DNA of 8,108 bases from Gammaproteobacteria bacterium (GCA_023381235.1 JAMCTV010000164.1:1-8108); one strand, 5' to 3'; positions 1-6,512 are shown, counted from the stretch's first letter. A program made the numbers and translations. The notes: generated by a model not told the origin, from the letters alone.

Positions 1-643
1 CCCGCACACCCAGGCGCGCTATGCGCTGCCCAAGGCGATCAAGAAATTCACCGGACAGTACCCGCAGGTCAATCTGCACATCCATCAGGGCAACCCGACC
101 CAGATCGCCGAGATGGTGGAGTCCGGCCTCGCCGACGTCGGCATCGCCACCGAGGCGCTGGCGCTGCACGAACAATTGGTGGTGTTGCCCTGCTATCAAT
201 GGAACCGCTGCGTGGTCGCCCCGCCGGATCACCCCATCCTGAAGCAAAAAACACTTACCCTGGAGGCCATCGCGCGTTATCCGATTGTGACTTACGATTT
301 TGCCTTCGCCGGCCGTTCGCTCATCAACAAGGCGTTCCAGGCGCGCGGCCTCACGCCCAACGTGGCGCTCACCGCGCTCGACTCGGACGTGATAAAAACC
401 TATGTGGGGCTCGGTTTGGGAATAGGCCTGCTGGCCAGGATGGCGTTTGACCCGGAGCAGGATAAGAATCTGCGCATGCGCGATTGCGCGCATTTGTTCG
501 AGCCCAGCACCACGCTGATCGCAGTGCGGCGCGGCACGTTTCTGCGCGGTTATATGTACGACTTCATCGAGTTGTTCGCGCCGCATTTGACGCGCGAGGT
601 GGTGGATAAGGCCTTATCGTCGGCCAACCTCCCCTCTCCATAA
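1..643 (+). CDS. cysB: LysR-family sulfur-assimilation regulator CysB, C-terminal part (5' end outside window)
   Basis: Reading from base 2 gives 213 residues that follow the effector-binding domain of CysB closely. The first full codon matches E. coli CysB residue 100 and the reading begins PHTQARYALP. The N-terminal helix-turn-helix lies outside the window. Family landmarks visible: HQGNPTQIA, IATEAL, LPCYQWNR (the conserved ligand-pocket Trp), DSDVIKTYV (the conserved pocket Thr) and LRGYMYDFIELFAPHLTR near the end. CysB is a cytoplasmic tetrameric activator of sulfate and thiosulfate uptake and cysteine synthesis genes; it responds to N-acetylserine and is antagonised by sulfide or thiosulfate (family knowledge). 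Two oddities: the first residue is Pro where the enteric protein has Thr100, and the protein ends about a dozen residues earlier than in E. coli, with its last codons and TAA inside a CCTCTCC repeat. The gene converges on topA. The Met codon at 113 is internal, not a start. Confidence 0.96.
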   Translation, partial: PHTQARYALPKAIKKFTGQYPQVNLHIHQGNPTQIAEMVESGLADVGIATEALALHEQLVVLPCYQWNRCVVAPPDHPILKQKTLTLEAIARYPIVTYDFAFAGRSLINKAFQARGLTPNVALTALDSDVIKTYVGLGLGIGLLARMAFDPEQDKNLRMRDCAHLFEPSTTLIAVRRGTFLRGYMYDFIELFAPHLTREVVDKALSSANLPSP

Positions 644-670
644 CCCTCTCCCCGCAAACGGGGCGAGGGG
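631..670. repeat. CCCTCTCCCC-type inverted repeat between convergent cysB and topA
   Basis: The arms at 644-654 (CCCTCTCCCCG) and 659-669 (CGGGGCGAGGG) pair over 11 positions with one mismatch, around a CAAA loop. A second CCCCTCTCC copy sits just left, at 632-639, inside the cysB 3' end. The hairpin fills most of the 46-bp gap between the cysB stop and the topA stop. It could block readthrough in both directions, but neither strand has a clear T-tract after the stem, so a classical intrinsic terminator is not supported. Its look (pyrimidine-rich arm, CAAA loop, purine-rich arm) resembles dispersed intergenic repeats common in GC-rich proteobacterial genomes; that comparison is from memory. 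Confidence 0.7.
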
Positions 671-689
671 ATGTTGGAGGTACCCGCGA

Positions 690-2987
690 TCAACTTGCCT
701 CAGCAGGTTGCTCCGGCAGTTCATACGGGGTGGCATAGCCGCACTCCTTGCGCGGGCATACCTTTTCCGTGCCGCGGCGCTTGGTGGTCTTGATGGTGAC
801 GAGCGGCCAGGCGCAGCGCGGGCAGGGTTCGTTCACCGGCTCGTTCCACACCGCATAGTTGCAGGCGGGATAAGTGGCGCAGGAATAGAAAATCTTGCCG
901 TAGCGCGACTTGCGCTTCAGCAGATTGCCCTTGTGGCACTGCGGGCATTCGACGCCGGTGTCGGCCGGTTTTTCCAGCGGCTCCATGTGCTTGCAGTTGG
1001 GATAGTTGCTGCAACCGATGAATTTTCCGTAGCGCCCGCTCTTGATGACCAGCGCGCTGTTGCATTGCGGGCAGCTGCGCCCCTCCACGATCTGCGGGCC
1101 TTCCGCGCCCGGCTTGTCGTCCAGGTTGCGCGTATAGTCGCAGTCGGGATACGCGGTACAGCCGATGAAGCGCCCGCGCCGGCCCAAGCGTATGGACAAG
1201 GGCTTGCCGCACTTGGGGCAGTTTTCATTCATCGCCTCCTGCGTCACGTCCTTGCGCTGCACGGTTTCATCCTTGGTGCTCACCTGTTTCTTGAACGGCC
1301 CCCAAAACTCCTGCATCACCGGCACCCATTCCTTTTCGCCGCGCGCGATGGCGTCCAGCTCGTCTTCCAGGCGCGCGGTGAAATCGTAGTCCACGTACTG
1401 GGTGAAGTGCTGGGTGAGAAACCGGTTCACCACGCGCCCCAGATCAGTGGGGGTGAAGCGGTGCTTGTCGAGCGTGGTGTATTCACGATCCACCAGCGTG
1501 GTGATGATGCTGGCGTAGGTGGAGGGGCGGCCGATGCCGTGTTCTTCCAGCGCCTTGACCAGGCTCGCCTCGCTGTAGCGCGGCGGCGGTTCGGTGAAGT
1601 GCTGCTCGGCGCGCAGCGCGCGCAGCTCGACCTTGTCGCCCGCCGCCAGCGGCGGCAGGGTACGCTCTTCTTCCTGTTGCGCGGCGTCGTCCACGCCTTC
1701 TTCGTACACCGCGAGGAAGCCGGGGTCCACGATGGTGGAGCCGTTGGCGCGGAACACGCCCGCCTCGCCCGCGGTCAGATCCGCCGCCACGGTGTCAATG
1801 GTGGCGTGCTGCATCTGGCAGGCGACGGTGCGGCGCCAGATGAGCTGGTACAGCTTGAATTGATCCAGCGTCAAATGGGTCTTGATCGCCTCCGGGATAA
1901 CCTGAGCCGAGGTGGGGCGCACGGCCTCATGCGCCTCCTGCGCGTTTTTCGAGCGCGTTTTATAGACTTGTATTTGCGCGGGCAAGGCCTGTTTGCCGAA
2001 ACGCTGCTCGATCACCGCGCGGATTTCCGCCAGCGCCTCCTGCGCCAGGTTCACCGAGTCGGTGCGCATGTAGCTGATTAAACCCACCGCGCCCTGGCCG
2101 ATGTCTATGCCTTCATACAATTGTTGCGCCACGCGCATGGTGCGCTGCGCGCCGAAGCCCAGCTTGCGCGCGGCCTCCTGTTGCAGCGTCGAGGTGGTAA
2201 ACGGCGCGGACGGATTGCGCTTGCGCTGCTTCTTGTCCACCTTGGTAACGGTGAGCTTGCCCTGCGCCGCTTGCAGTAGCTCATCGCGCAGCGCATGCGC
2301 CTGTTCAGTGCTGGTGACGCTGAATTGGGTGAGCTTTGTGCCGCGGTGCTCGGCCAGCCGCGCCATGAAGGGCTGGTCTTTCACCGCGGCATCGGCCTCC
2401 ATGGTCCAGTATTCGCGCGCCTGGAATTTTTCGATCTCGTCCTCGCGCTCGGCGATGAGGCGCAGCGCCGGACTCTGCACGCGCCCGGCGGACAGACCGC
2501 GCCGTATCTTGGTCCACAACAGCGGAGAAAGATTGAAGCCCACCAGATAATCCAGCGCGCGCCGCGCCTGCTGCGCGTTCACCAGTTCTTGCGCCAGGTT
2601 GCGCGGGTGTTTGATCGCCTCTTGAATCGCGCGCTCGGTGATTTCGTTGAACACCACGCGCTGCACCTCTTTGCCCTTGAGCAGTTTCTTGTCCTTGAGG
2701 ATTTCGTACAAATGCCAGGAAATGGCCTCGCCTTCGCGGTCGGGGTCGGTGGCGAGATACAAGGCATCGGCCTTCTTGAGCGCCTTGGCGATGGCCTCGA
2801 CGTGTTTTTCGTTCTTCTCGATGAGCCGGTACTTCATGGCGAAGCCGTGCTCCGGATCCACCGCTCCCTCCTTGGGCAAGAGATCGCGCACGTGTCCGTA
2901 CGAGGCCATTACCTCGAAGCCCTTGCCCAGGTACTTCTTGATGGTCTTGGCCTTGGCCGGCGACTCAACGATGACGAGATTTTTCAT
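690..2987 (-). CDS. topA: DNA topoisomerase I (type IA, omega protein)
   Basis: 765 residues. The enzyme relaxes negatively supercoiled DNA by nicking one strand through a 5'-phosphotyrosine intermediate, passing the other strand and resealing; it balances gyrase on the nucleoid. The start is fixed by the family N-terminus MKNLVIVESPAKAKTI. The TOPRIM domain covers about residues 1-120, with Glu8 and the acidic DPDREGE motif at 81-87. The active-site Tyr306 lies in GLISYMRTDSVN, with Arg308 following. Other core motifs are RRALDYLVGF, GLSAGRVQSPAL and the EEHGIGRPSTYA segment near 481-492. The C-terminus carries four Cys4 zinc-ribbon units: C590/C593/C610/C616, C639/C642/C659/C665, C681/C684/C703/C709 and C722/C725/C744/C749. 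It ends soon after the fourth, without the long cysteine-free tail of the 865-residue E. coli enzyme. No Shine-Dalgarno sequence precedes the ATG. It is the last gene of the minus-strand block and converges on cysB. Confidence 0.98.
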   Translation of the reverse strand: MKNLVIVESPAKAKTIKKYLGKGFEVMASYGHVRDLLPKEGAVDPEHGFAMKYRLIEKNEKHVEAIAKALKKADALYLATDPDREGEAISWHLYEILKDKKLLKGKEVQRVVFNEITERAIQEAIKHPRNLAQELVNAQQARRALDYLVGFNLSPLLWTKIRRGLSAGRVQSPALRLIAEREDEIEKFQAREYWTMEADAAVKDQPFMARLAEHRGTKLTQFSVTSTEQAHALRDELLQAAQGKLTVTKVDKKQRKRNPSAPFTTSTLQQEAARKLGFGAQRTMRVAQQLYEGIDIGQGAVGLISYMRTDSVNLAQEALAEIRAVIEQRFGKQALPAQIQVYKTRSKNAQEAHEAVRPTSAQVIPEAIKTHLTLDQFKLYQLIWRRTVACQMQHATIDTVAADLTAGEAGVFRANGSTIVDPGFLAVYEEGVDDAAQQEEERTLPPLAAGDKVELRALRAEQHFTEPPPRYSEASLVKALEEHGIGRPSTYASIITTLVDREYTTLDKHRFTPTDLGRVVNRFLTQHFTQYVDYDFTARLEDELDAIARGEKEWVPVMQEFWGPFKKQVSTKDETVQRKDVTQEAMNENCPKCGKPLSIRLGRRGRFIGCTAYPDCDYTRNLDDKPGAEGPQIVEGRSCPQCNSALVIKSGRYGKFIGCSNYPNCKHMEPLEKPADTGVECPQCHKGNLLKRKSRYGKIFYSCATYPACNYAVWNEPVNEPCPRCAWPLVTIKTTKRRGTEKVCPRKECGYATPYELPEQPAEAS

Positions 2988-2992
2988 AAGTC

Positions 2993-2998
2993 TATATA
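2993..2998 (-). promoter_or_regulatory. Possible topA -10 element adjacent to the start codon
   Basis: On the minus strand TATATA occupies 2998-2993, and the topA ATG begins at 2987, five bases further on. A start site at the usual distance would fall on or next to the A of the ATG, giving a leaderless or almost leaderless mRNA, in line with the missing Shine-Dalgarno sequence. No good -35 hexamer lies 16-18 bases upstream, because the hairpin at 3003-3025 occupies that region, so the call is weak. Confidence 0.25.
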
Positions 2999-3002
2999 AT
3001 GC

Positions 3003-3025
3003 AAAGCCCGCATCATGCGGGCTTT
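3003..3025 (-). terminator. Hairpin between smg and topA, candidate terminator or attenuator
   Basis: AAAGCCCGC at 3003-3011 and GCGGGCTTT at 3017-3025 are perfect 9-bp complements around a 5-base ATCAT loop, whose outer AT pairs could extend the stem. On the minus strand the stem ends in TTT and is followed by GCATTATAT, so the U-tract is short. It could terminate the dprA-smg transcript or let part of it through into topA, 15 bp further on. The plus strand is not expected to be transcribed here. Confidence 0.55.
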
Positions 3026-3028
3026 ATA

Positions 3029-3056
3029 AAAATAATGCACCAGAGTGGAGGGTCAA
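3029..3056 (-). promoter_or_regulatory. Possible sigma-70 promoter for topA overlapping the smg stop codon
   Basis: On the minus strand TTGACC (3056-3051, five of six to the -35 consensus) is followed after 16 bases by TATTTT (3034-3029, four of six to the -10 consensus). The TGA of smg forms part of the -35 box. A start near 3022 would fall in the first arm of the hairpin, so a transcript from here would lack the complete stem and would not be terminated by it, unlike one coming from smg. This is a pattern match only. Confidence 0.3.
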
Positions 3057-3535
3057 TGCAACTCTTGCGTGACCTCATCCATCACCAGCACCTTCATGCG
3101 CGCCAGTGCGTTTTCCTGGCCGGGCTGGTTGAACAGCACCATCAGCACCACCCACTTTAATTCTTCCAGATTGATCTCGTCGGTCTCCAGCGCCATGACG
3201 CGGTCTATCACCAGCTCGCGGCTTATGGCATCGAGCACCCCGACCTGCTCCAGAAACAGCAAAAAGCCGCGCCCTTCCATGCCGAGCTTTGCCGTCTCCT
3301 GCTCGGTGAACACGCGGAACGAGGGCCGCGCGCCGCTGTCTTGCCGCGCCGCGTGGCCGTCCTGCAACGCGGCCAGGCCCTCCAGCCAAGCCAGCGCCTT
3401 GTTGATCTCGGCTTGTGGGAACCCCGCCTCCAGCAACTCGGTTTTCAGTGACTCCTGATCGGAACTGATCTCGGCCTCTTCATCCATATAGCTTTCGAAT
3501 AAATACATCAACACATCCAGCACGTTTTCTTTCAT
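3053..3535 (-). CDS. smg: Smg family protein (DUF494), function unknown
   Basis: 160 residues, close to the 157 of E. coli Smg, and alignable over its whole length. Shared segments are DVLMYLFESY at the N-terminus, ALAWLEGLAALQ at about 47-58, the GFLLFLEQVGVL stretch, and LKWVVLMVLFNQPGQENA near the end. It is an acidic protein, predicted cytoplasmic and largely helical, with no signal peptide or membrane span. The biochemical role of the family is not established; its main annotation value is its conserved position next to dprA. The ATG lies one base after the dprA TGA, and AAGGGA sits 7 bases upstream inside the dprA 3' end, so the two genes are almost certainly cotranscribed and probably translationally coupled. 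The extra MKEN start relative to E. coli is supported by that ribosome-binding site. Confidence 0.95.
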   Translation of the reverse strand: MKENVLDVLMYLFESYMDEEAEISSDQESLKTELLEAGFPQAEINKALAWLEGLAALQDGHAARQDSGARPSFRVFTEQETAKLGMEGRGFLLFLEQVGVLDAISRELVIDRVMALETDEINLEELKWVVLMVLFNQPGQENALARMKVLVMDEVTQELH

Positions 3536-3536
3536 G

Positions 3537-4667
3537 TCAGTTCCCTTTTGTCACTCTAGAGTAGAGGCCTCCAGCGAGTGGCGCCACGTAGCCGTGCAAT
3601 TCCAGTACCAACAGCATGGAGGAAACCGTCTCCGGCGTCAATCCACTGCGCTCAATCAGTATATCGGTAGACGTGGGGTCAAAGCTTAGACATTCAAGAA
3701 TTTTTAATGCCTCACCCGTGAGCGCACCCTGCCCATCGGGGCCGGCTGCGGCCGCCCTCATCATAGTATGACCCGCCAATGCCCCATTCAGTTCCGCCCC
3801 CAGCTCTTCCAGGATGTCCTGGGCGGTTTCAACCAGTTTGGCGCCGTCGCGGATCAACTTATGGCAGCCGCGCGCGAGCGGGTTGTGGATCGAACCGGGG
3901 ATGGCGAATACCTCGCGTCCCTGCTCCGCCGCGAGGCGCGCGGTGATGAGCGAGCCGCTCTGCGCCGCCGCCTCCACCACCAGGGTGCCGCACGCAAGCC
4001 CGCTGATGATGCGGTTGCGGCGCGGGAAGTTGTCCGGCAGCGCCGGGGTGCCAAGCGGGAATTCAGATACCAGCGCGCCGTGCGCGGCAATCTCATGCGC
4101 CAGCGCCTTGTGCCGCGCCGGATACACGCGATCCAGCCCGGTGCCGACCACCGCCACGGTGCAGCCGCCCGCCTTGAGCGCGCCGCGGTGCGCGGCGGCG
4201 TCTATCCCCAGGGCGAGACCGCTGGTGATGACCAGACCGCAAGCGGCAAGGTACCGGGCAAATTCCTCGGCGTTCTGCGCGCCTTGCGGTGTGGGGTTGC
4301 GGCTGCCCACAATGGCGAACTGCGCGTGCGTGAGCAGTTCTGCGTCACCGTGTACAAATAGCACTGGCGGCGCGCCGGCGGTTTCACGCAGCAGGGATGG
4401 GTAACGCGCGTCGTTCAAGCTGAGCGCGTGGTGGCCGGGCTGTTTCAGCCAGGCGAGGTCTTGTTGCACCGCATCCCAATCGGGTTGCTTGAGGTAGGCC
4501 AGCGTCGCGGCGCTGAGCCCCAGACCACTGCGTTCTGCGGCGCGGCGCTCGAACACGGCGCGCGCGCTGCCAAAGCGCTCCAGCAGATGGTGAAAAGTGG
4601 CGCCGCCGACGCCCGGTGCGCGCAGCAGGGCGAGATCGTAACTGAGATCGGAACGTGCGTCTTGCAC
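3537..4667 (-). CDS. dprA: DNA-processing protein DprA (Smf)
   Basis: 376 residues. DprA binds single-stranded DNA entering the cytoplasm during natural transformation, displaces SSB and loads RecA (family knowledge). Domains in order: an N-terminal helical, helix-hairpin-helix-like region (about 10-75); the Rossmann-fold DNA-processing domain (about 85-290) with GSRNPTPQG at 121-129, SGLALGIDAAAHRGAL at 149-164, GTGLDRVYPARH at 175-186, FPRRNRIISGL at 214-224, and GSLITARLAAEQGREVFAIPG at 238-258; then a C-terminal winged-helix region (about 317-372, GEALKILECL to GGLYSRV). Nothing appears broken or missing. The start is GTG at 4667; no in-frame ATG lies nearby, and the preceding TTAAAAATATA offers no Shine-Dalgarno sequence, so the start is less certain than the gene. 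It sits upstream of smg with a 1-base gap and downstream of the LysM gene. Confidence 0.97.
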   Translation of the reverse strand: MQDARSDLSYDLALLRAPGVGGATFHHLLERFGSARAVFERRAAERSGLGLSAATLAYLKQPDWDAVQQDLAWLKQPGHHALSLNDARYPSLLRETAGAPPVLFVHGDAELLTHAQFAIVGSRNPTPQGAQNAEEFARYLAACGLVITSGLALGIDAAAHRGALKAGGCTVAVVGTGLDRVYPARHKALAHEIAAHGALVSEFPLGTPALPDNFPRRNRIISGLACGTLVVEAAAQSGSLITARLAAEQGREVFAIPGSIHNPLARGCHKLIRDGAKLVETAQDILEELGAELNGALAGHTMMRAAAAGPDGQGALTGEALKILECLSFDPTSTDILIERSGLTPETVSSMLLVLELHGYVAPLAGGLYSRVTKGN

Positions 4668-4707
4668 TATATTTTTAAGTGCCGTGCGCCTGTGTAATGC
4701 AGCTGGA

Positions 4708-4755
4708 TAAAAATCCTTCCTCCGCCCCTTTTTGCAAAGGGGGAATGGGGGAAGG
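4708..4755 (-). terminator. Long imperfect hairpin with T-rich tail, probable terminator of the LysM gene
   Basis: The inner stem pairs CCCCTTT (4725-4731) with AAAGGGG (4736-4742) around TTGC. The outer stem pairs CCTTCCTCC (4715-4723) with GGGGGAAGG (4747-4755) through one T-G wobble, with a small internal loop between the two stems. Read on the minus strand, the hairpin begins 21 bases after the stop of the LysM gene and is followed directly by ATTTTTA, so it fits an intrinsic terminator. If it works, dprA needs its own promoter in the roughly 40 bases before its GTG, where I see no convincing one; partial readthrough is the alternative. Its composition also fits a dispersed CCCCTTT/AAAGGGG intergenic repeat. 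Confidence 0.6.
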
Positions 4756-4776
4756 GGGTGGACTTGCCCGGCGCTC

Positions 4777-5844
4777 TTAAGATGGTGTTCGCACCTTGTC
4801 GCCGACGCGCAGCGGACGCGTGGCCTTCATCACCAGCGCATAGCTCACCCGTTCAAACGGGCGGAACACCATGAGCAACGCAGCGTGCTCGTCGGGCAGC
4901 TTCACCGTATCCTTGGGATCCGGGCTGACCAGATCGCGCACCTCATGTCCCGCCTGATAGGCCGCGAGCACGTGGCCTGCCTCCATGCCCTGTTGCGCGC
5001 CGAGGTTGAGCACTACCACTTGATACTGGCCGACCTGCGACACGCCCTCGATCACCGAGATGATGCGCCCGCGCACGTCTCCGCCGGGCGGGCGCGGCTG
5101 AAAGCTCGCCTCCTGCTCCTGTATGCTGGCAGGCAGCAGCCGGTCGCCGTTGCGTGCCTCCTGACGCGAGCCGTCCAGCGCGAACGTGGCCGGATCGCCG
5201 CCCTGCAACAGCACGGCGTCAGCCACGTAGATTGCCTCGTAGCCCAGGACGTCCTGCTTCTTCTTTTTTGCTTCCGCACTCGCGTCCGGATCATGATACG
5301 CCTGGCCGAGACGCAGCACGCTGTAGCGCTCCTGCGCCTCGCCCTGGATGCCGCGCACGTATACGCGGTTTCCGGTGGCGGCGATCAGGTGCTCGTCCGC
5401 GCTCTGCACAATATACGGCGCGGCCTGCATTTCTTCACTGGTCACCACGCGCGGGCGCGTCAAGAACGGCTGGATCACATCCAGCGGGATGGTGGGAATG
5501 GCGCGCACGATTTCACTCGAGCGCACCTGCGGCGAGAGCCTGATCGTGTTGCGCGCCTCTCCTTCCCGCTCCAGACGCAGTTCGGGCACGCCGTTGACGA
5601 TGACGAGCACCAGCACGTCGCCGGGGTAGATGAGATGCGGGTTCTTGACCTGCGGATTGGCCTTCCAGATGTCCGGCCAGCGCCACGGGTCCTTGAGGAA
5701 GCGCGCGGAGATGTCCCACAGCGTGTCGCCCTTCACCACCGTGTAGCGCTCGGGATGGCCTGGATTGAGTTCCAGCACATCCGCACCGGCCACTGATGTA
5801 ACAAGCGCGGCGGACAATAACAGTCCACAAAGCATTTTATTCAT
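4777..5844 (-). CDS. tsaP: Secreted LysM-domain protein, probable type IV pilus secretin-associated TsaP
   Basis: 355 residues from the ATG at 5844. That start gives a clean signal peptide: MNK, a hydrophobic stretch at about 5-19, then VAGA before Asp22. AGGGGG lies 11 bases upstream. The frame stays open to a GTG at 5883, but using it would put 13 charged residues before the signal, so it is rejected. No lipobox is seen. A LysM peptidoglycan-binding domain covers about 33-80 (RYTVVKGDTLWDISARFL, then DIWKANPQVKNPHLIYPGDVL). The C-terminal region, about 258-353 (RGRIISVIEG, LPDEHAALLMVFRPFERVSYALVM, ATRPLRVGDKVRTP), resembles the FlgT C-terminal domain. LysM plus FlgT-like architecture next to dprA matches TsaP, a periplasmic protein that ties the PilQ secretin ring to the cell wall. 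The family and position are clear; the TsaP function is inferred. A KKKK run lies mid-protein. Confidence 0.9.
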   Translation of the reverse strand: MNKMLCGLLLSAALVTSVAGADVLELNPGHPERYTVVKGDTLWDISARFLKDPWRWPDIWKANPQVKNPHLIYPGDVLVLVIVNGVPELRLEREGEARNTIRLSPQVRSSEIVRAIPTIPLDVIQPFLTRPRVVTSEEMQAAPYIVQSADEHLIAATGNRVYVRGIQGEAQERYSVLRLGQAYHDPDASAEAKKKKQDVLGYEAIYVADAVLLQGGDPATFALDGSRQEARNGDRLLPASIQEQEASFQPRPPGGDVRGRIISVIEGVSQVGQYQVVVLNLGAQQGMEAGHVLAAYQAGHEVRDLVSPDPKDTVKLPDEHAALLMVFRPFERVSYALVMKATRPLRVGDKVRTPS

Positions 5845-6005
5845 CGTGCGGCGAGCCCCCTGTTCAATCTCATGGTCAGGCACAGCGGTGGCGGAAACCG
5901 CCCGCCATCCAGTATAATGGAAACCCTCAAAAGCCGAGAACTCGCATTACTTTAGCAGCTTAAGTCGGCAGTTTACCAGTATTTTTTGCTTGAATTTACG
6001 CACCC
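5845..6005. other. Divergent intergenic region between the LysM gene and def
   Basis: This 161-bp gap lies between two outward-facing start codons and should hold promoters for both blocks. It contains the symmetric -10-like element at 5909-5920, and the part from about 5940 to 6000 is more A/T-rich, including ATTTTTTGCTTGAATTT. I find no riboswitch-like structure, no small gene and no clear operator. No Shine-Dalgarno sequence precedes the def ATG. Confidence 0.6.
5909..5920. promoter_or_regulatory. Near-palindromic -10 element, possible bidirectional promoter
   Basis: CCAGTATAATGG reads CCATTATACTGG on the other strand. The plus strand therefore shows TATAAT (5913-5918), a perfect -10 hexamer, and the minus strand shows TATACT (5916-5911), five of six. 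It lies about 88 bp before def and about 67 bp before the LysM gene start. Neither direction has a good -35 hexamer at 16-18 bases, so activity is inferred from the -10 match and the divergent context. Confidence 0.4.
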
Positions 6006-6512
6006 ATGGCACGCCTTGACATCCTGCATTATCCCGACCCGCGCCTCCGCCACATGGCCCATCCGGTAACGCGGGTGGATAAAACGGTGCAGAAGCTGGT
6101 GGACGACATGCTGGAGACCATGTACGCCGCACCCGGCATCGGGCTCGCCGCCACCCAGGTGGGTGCGGCCCAGCGCGTGGTGGTGATAGATATCTCGGCG
6201 GAAAGAAATCAGCCGCTGTGTCTCATCAATCCCGAACTGCTCTACTGCGACGGTGAGGAAGAGACGGAAGAGGGCTGTCTGTCCGTGCCCGGGGTGTATG
6301 ACGTGGTGCGGCGCGCCGAGCGCATCCGCTTCCGCGCCCTGGGCCGCGACGGCAAGCCGATCGAGCAGGAGGCGGACGGGTTGCTCGCGGTATGCGTGCA
6401 GCACGAGATAGATCACCTGGACGGCAAGCTGTTCGTGGACTATCTTTCGGAGATGAAGCGCAGCCGCATCCGCAAGAGCCTGGAGAAGGAACGCCGCCGC
6501 GCCACGCTGTAA
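6006..6512 (+). CDS. def: Peptide deformylase
   Basis: 168 residues, the usual length. The enzyme hydrolyses the formyl group from the N-terminal formyl-Met of nascent chains at the ribosome, using a bound divalent metal (Fe2+ in vivo for the family). All three signature motifs are intact: GIGLAATQVG at 44-53, EGCLSVPG at 89-96 with the metal ligand Cys91, and QHEIDHLDG at 132-140 with the ligands His133 and His137 and the catalytic Glu134. The start is fixed by the family N-terminus MARLDILHYPDPRLR. The C-terminus is basic (KSLEKERRRATL), as in Gram-negative type 1B deformylases, where this helix contacts the ribosome. It is the first gene of the plus-strand block, 40 bp before fmt, which makes the substrate it consumes. 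No Shine-Dalgarno sequence is evident before the ATG. Confidence 0.98.
   Translation: MARLDILHYPDPRLRHMAHPVTRVDKTVQKLVDDMLETMYAAPGIGLAATQVGAAQRVVVIDISAERNQPLCLINPELLYCDGEEETEEGCLSVPGVYDVVRRAERIRFRALGRDGKPIEQEADGLLAVCVQHEIDHLDGKLFVDYLSEMKRSRIRKSLEKERRRATL

Noticed and set aside
113..643. A 176-residue short protein starting at 113
   Set aside because: The frame is open leftwards to the window edge and matches CysB continuously, so this Met is internal.
644..670. Rho-independent terminator for cysB or topA
   Set aside because: The stem is strong but no T-tract follows on either strand, so it is listed as a repeat only.
708..2081. A 457-codon open frame on the plus strand across topA, and another at 2295-2999
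   Set aside because: They lie antisense to a fully intact topA with all motifs. Long antisense frames are expected from GC-rich codon use, and their translations show no recognisable domain and a biased composition.
4732..5796. A 354-codon plus-strand frame opposite the LysM gene
   Set aside because: Mirror of a real gene with a signal peptide and LysM domain. Its His/Arg/Ala/Leu-rich translation is typical of an antisense shadow.
5845..5883. Longer LysM protein from a GTG at 5883
   Set aside because: It would add 13 mostly polar and charged residues before the signal peptide. The ATG at 5844 has AGGGGG upstream and gives a normal signal sequence.
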